A stretch of DNA of 64,000 bases, from contig CAKMWI010000009.1 in assembly GCA_928722015.1 (NCBI GenBank), forward strand, positions 46,266-110,265, read 5' to 3'. A program made the position numbers and the translations under genes. This document shows, one piece after another, positions 63,669 to 64,000 of this stretch. Position 1 is the first letter of the stretch. Each line of letters opens with the position of its first letter. The DNA is from Candidatus Gastranaerophilales bacterium. Its GTDB lineage: Bacteria > Cyanobacteriota > Vampirovibrionia > Gastranaerophilales > Gastranaerophilaceae. Under the pieces are notes generated by a model, which was not told the origin of the DNA, made no database searches, and saw only the letters and a program-made list of their open reading frames with translations.

Positions 63669-64000
63669 TTATGCTTGAGGAGCCAAATATAAAGTTACAT
63701 TACGACCTTCAAGCTGCGGTTTTTTTTCAACTTGTATAGGTTCATTTGCTAAGTCTGCAATAAATCTATTTGCCAATTCAAATGCTAAATTTGAATGTTG
63801 CATTTCTCTTCCACGAAGCATGACTACAATTTTAACTTTATTTCCTTGTGAAATAAATTTTTTAACACTTTTAATTCTGACTTCATAATCATGCGTATCA
63901 ATTTTATATCTTACTTTTACTTCTTTTACTTCTATAACATGTTGCTTCTTTTTAGCTTCCTTAGCCTTCTTTGCAAGTTCGTACTTATACTTGCCATAAT
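63669..64000 (-). CDS. infC: Translation initiation factor IF-3 (partial, 5' end outside window)
   Basis: The last 110 or so codons are visible and the frame runs off the right edge. YGKYKYELAKKAKEAKKKQ is the conserved linker after the N-domain; KVRYKIDTHDYEVRIKSVKK, KIVVMLRGREMQHSNLAFEL and EGRNVTLYLAPQ are typical of the C-terminal domain. IF-3 binds the 30S subunit and checks start-codon pairing. In most bacteria infC precedes rpmI-rplT, but here the sequence downstream is a tRNA, so the operon is broken or reordered. Confidence 0.95.
   Translation of the reverse strand, partial: YGKYKYELAKKAKEAKKKQHVIEVKEVKVRYKIDTHDYEVRIKSVKKFISQGNKVKIVVMLRGREMQHSNLAFELANRFIADLANEPIQVEKKPQLEGRNVTLYLAPQA

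Overview
The window is AT-rich bacterial DNA with densely packed genes. Its gene content suggests a gut-type Gastranaerophilales (Vampirovibrionia/Melainabacteria, the non-photosynthetic sister line of Cyanobacteria). This is inferred from ClpC, SMC-ScpA-ScpB, a split transketolase and FabI, and from many orphan proteins with a short polar N-terminus followed by S-F-x-G. No rRNA gene is present to confirm it.

Layout. 1-8.7 kb: end of a transketolase subunit gene, ftsE-ftsX, a degenerate response-regulator/GGDEF protein, an isochorismatase-family hydrolase, a U32 peptidase-family protein (minus strand), rimO and a polysaccharide flippase. 8.9-21.8 kb: three tandem giant adhesin genes. Each has a signal peptide, a TPS/FxxPxG adhesin domain, Asn/Gly-rich beta-helix repeats, a block of about 1.23 kb that is almost identical in all three, a Thr-Asp repeat stalk and a C-terminal PilZ domain with intact RxxxR and DxSxxG motifs. 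21.9-31.1 kb: a coiled-coil protein, fabI, ribF, a nucleoside transporter, a TPR protein, pth, an HTH protein, tRNA-Lys and a phosphatase. 31.2-44.4 kb: small secreted or membrane proteins, a membrane-anchored GT5-like glycosyltransferase, clpC, serS, a Ski2-like helicase and a phosphodiester glycosidase. 44.5-50.6 kb: the smc-scpA-scpB operon with a coupled zinc protease. 50.7-53.2 kb: a regulator with four GntR-type winged helices divergent from umuC. 53.2-63.0 kb: an accessory region with orphan proteins that are kinase-like, NDK-like (frameshifted) and acetyltransferase-like, a cell-surface glycopolymer gene pair, a small tyrosine recombinase, a decayed gene and a repeat protein. 63.5-64 kb: tRNA-Phe and the 3' part of infC.

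Most notable. First, a perfect 16-bp inverted repeat (60234-60249 and 60379-60394) flanks 129 bp that carries the -35 element of the predicted promoter of the HAD/glycerophosphotransferase operon. A FimB-sized tyrosine recombinase gene lies directly beside it. This looks like an invertible promoter (phase-variation switch) for a surface polymer operon. Second, the three adhesins combine export signals with a PilZ (c-di-GMP receptor) domain and share recombined sequence blocks, so the third gene looks like a mosaic of the first two. Third, a recurring N-terminal S-F-x-G tag on otherwise unrelated proteins, several with effector-like enzymatic folds, may mark an undescribed localisation or secretion signal.
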